A stretch of DNA of 8,386 nucleotides, taken from an uncultured Pirellula sp. Its GTDB lineage: Bacteria > Planctomycetota > Planctomycetia > Pirellulales > Pirellulaceae. The stretch spans positions 1-8,386 of the forward strand of contig CAILTZ010000193.1 in the NCBI GenBank assembly GCA_903837255.1, written 5' to 3'. The notes below the pieces were generated by a model, which was not told where the DNA came from, ran no database searches, and worked only from the letters and a program-made list of their open reading frames with translations. Made by a program: the position numbers and the translations under genes. This document shows, piece by piece, positions 7,622 to 8,386 of this stretch. Numbering within the stretch: the stretch's first letter is position 1; each line of letters starts with the position of its first letter.

Positions 7622-8386
7622 TCGATCTACCCGCCCTGCGCCTCTGCGTCTGCCTTGCATGCTCGCTGGCTCTATCCCCACTGAATCATGCATTTGCCCA
7701 AACCAACTTCCTGGTCATCCTGTGCGATGATCTTGGATACTCGGATTTGGGTTGCTATGGAAGCGAGATCCACACCCCGCAACTCGATGCGATCGCGGCC
7801 TCGGGCAAGCGATTCTCGCAGTTCTACAACACGGCTCGATGCTGGCCCACACGCGGTGCATTGCTCACGGGCTACTATGCACAGCAGATCCGACGCGACA
7901 GTGTCCCTGGGGTAAAAAGCGGCGGCCAAGGCCAACGGCCCTCTTGGGCAAAACTCCTGCCCGAACGGCTAGCACCCTACGGCTACCACTCCTACCACTC
8001 GGGCAAATGGCACGTCGATGGGCTACCTACCAAAAACGGGTTCGAAAAATCATACAGCCTTCAAGATCACGATCGGCATTTTCAACCCAAAAACCACACG
8101 CTCGACGACAAACCTCTTCCAGCCGTGGAACCTTCTGATCATTACTACTCCAGCACCGAGATTGCCTCTCGCGCAATCGAACAACTCGGCTACCATCAAG
8201 CGAACCATCAAGGCAAACCGTTCTTCTCGTTTGTCGCCTTTACGGCTCCTCACTTCCCTCTCCATGCTCCCCGAGCATTAGTCGAAAAATACAAATCCAA
8301 GTACCTAGTTGGATGGGAACGAATACGACAACAGCGATGGGAGAAAATGAAGACTCTTGGACTGGATTTCGGACTCTCGCACCCCA
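7618..8386 (+). CDS. Secreted sulfatase (arylsulfatase family, formylglycine type), 3' end missing
   Basis: Exported sulfate-ester hydrolase of the alkaline-phosphatase-like superfamily (family S1); the first 256 residues are present. Residues 1-28 form a signal peptide (hydrophobic CLACSLALSPL, AFA|QT cleavage). NFLVILCDDLGYSDLG (30-45) gives the calcium ligands D37 and D38. CWPTRGALLTG (75-85) is the formylglycine signature, with C75 as the residue to be oxidised. SGKWH gives K130 and H132, and APHFPLHAP gives H212, all typical active-site residues. The later stretch YKSKYLVGWERIRQQRW (225-241) resembles arylsulfatase-A-type S1 members, but I would not fix a subfamily. The frame is open to the right edge, so the C-terminal third or more is missing. 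The start overlaps the glycosidase stop. Activity requires a formylglycine-generating enzyme encoded elsewhere. The natural substrate is probably a sulfated polysaccharide, by analogy with the many planctomycete sulfatases. Confidence 0.95.
   Translation, partial: MIDLPALRLCVCLACSLALSPLNHAFAQTNFLVILCDDLGYSDLGCYGSEIHTPQLDAIAASGKRFSQFYNTARCWPTRGALLTGYYAQQIRRDSVPGVKSGGQGQRPSWAKLLPERLAPYGYHSYHSGKWHVDGLPTKNGFEKSYSLQDHDRHFQPKNHTLDDKPLPAVEPSDHYYSSTEIASRAIEQLGYHQANHQGKPFFSFVAFTAPHFPLHAPRALVEKYKSKYLVGWERIRQQRWEKMKTLGLDFGLSHP

Noticed and set aside
7752..8138. Plus-strand frame of 128 codons, and neighbours at 7688-7915 and 8018-8281
   Set aside because: They overlap the sulfatase in other frames. The frame from 7618 has the signal peptide, formylglycine motif and active-site residues.

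Overview
The window looks like a piece of a planctomycete chromosome, probably from the Pirellula/Rhodopirellula side of the phylum. This is inferred from gene content: a very large secreted protein ending in a PVC-type haem-binding domain, an exported formylglycine sulfatase, a long MGH1/GH63-like glucosidase, weak Shine-Dalgarno sequences and moderately high GC. There are five protein-coding genes, two of them cut by the window edges. I see no RNA gene, mobile element or CRISPR array.

Left half (1-3817, minus strand). A large secreted c-type cytochrome fusion protein (3817 to 608) is followed 63 bp downstream by a tunnel-fold pterin synthase of the QueD/PTPS family (544 to the left edge). 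The cytochrome protein carries a signal peptide, a jelly-roll domain, a sugar-dehydrogenase-like beta-propeller, HEAT-like helices and a C-terminal CxxCH domain. The pterin synthase belongs to the queuosine and/or folate precursor pathways. The two genes are co-directional but have no obvious functional link.

Middle (3818-4058). A 241-bp divergent intergenic region must hold the promoters for both directions. Only weak promoter-like elements are visible.

Right half (4059-8386, plus strand). Three tightly packed genes follow: glucosamine-6-phosphate deaminase (nagB), a GH63/MGH1-like (alpha/alpha)6 glycoside hydrolase with no signal peptide, and a secreted sulfatase that runs off the right edge. 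Both junctions are 4-bp ATGA overlaps, so this is almost certainly one translationally coupled operon. The sulfatase has no closed reading frame inside the window, but its start, signal peptide and catalytic motif are clear.

Together, an exported sulfatase, a cytosolic glycosidase and an enzyme that sends glucosamine-6-P into fructose-6-P suggest a small cluster for using a sulfated, possibly amino-sugar-containing glycan. The divergent haem/propeller protein may be a periplasmic oxidoreductase acting on related sugars. The substrate is an inference; no transporter, kinase or deacetylase is visible here. I found no clear evidence of a wholly new system. The best leads are the coupled three-gene operon, the C-E-x-x-HGH active site of the pterin synthase, and the retained allosteric residues in NagB.
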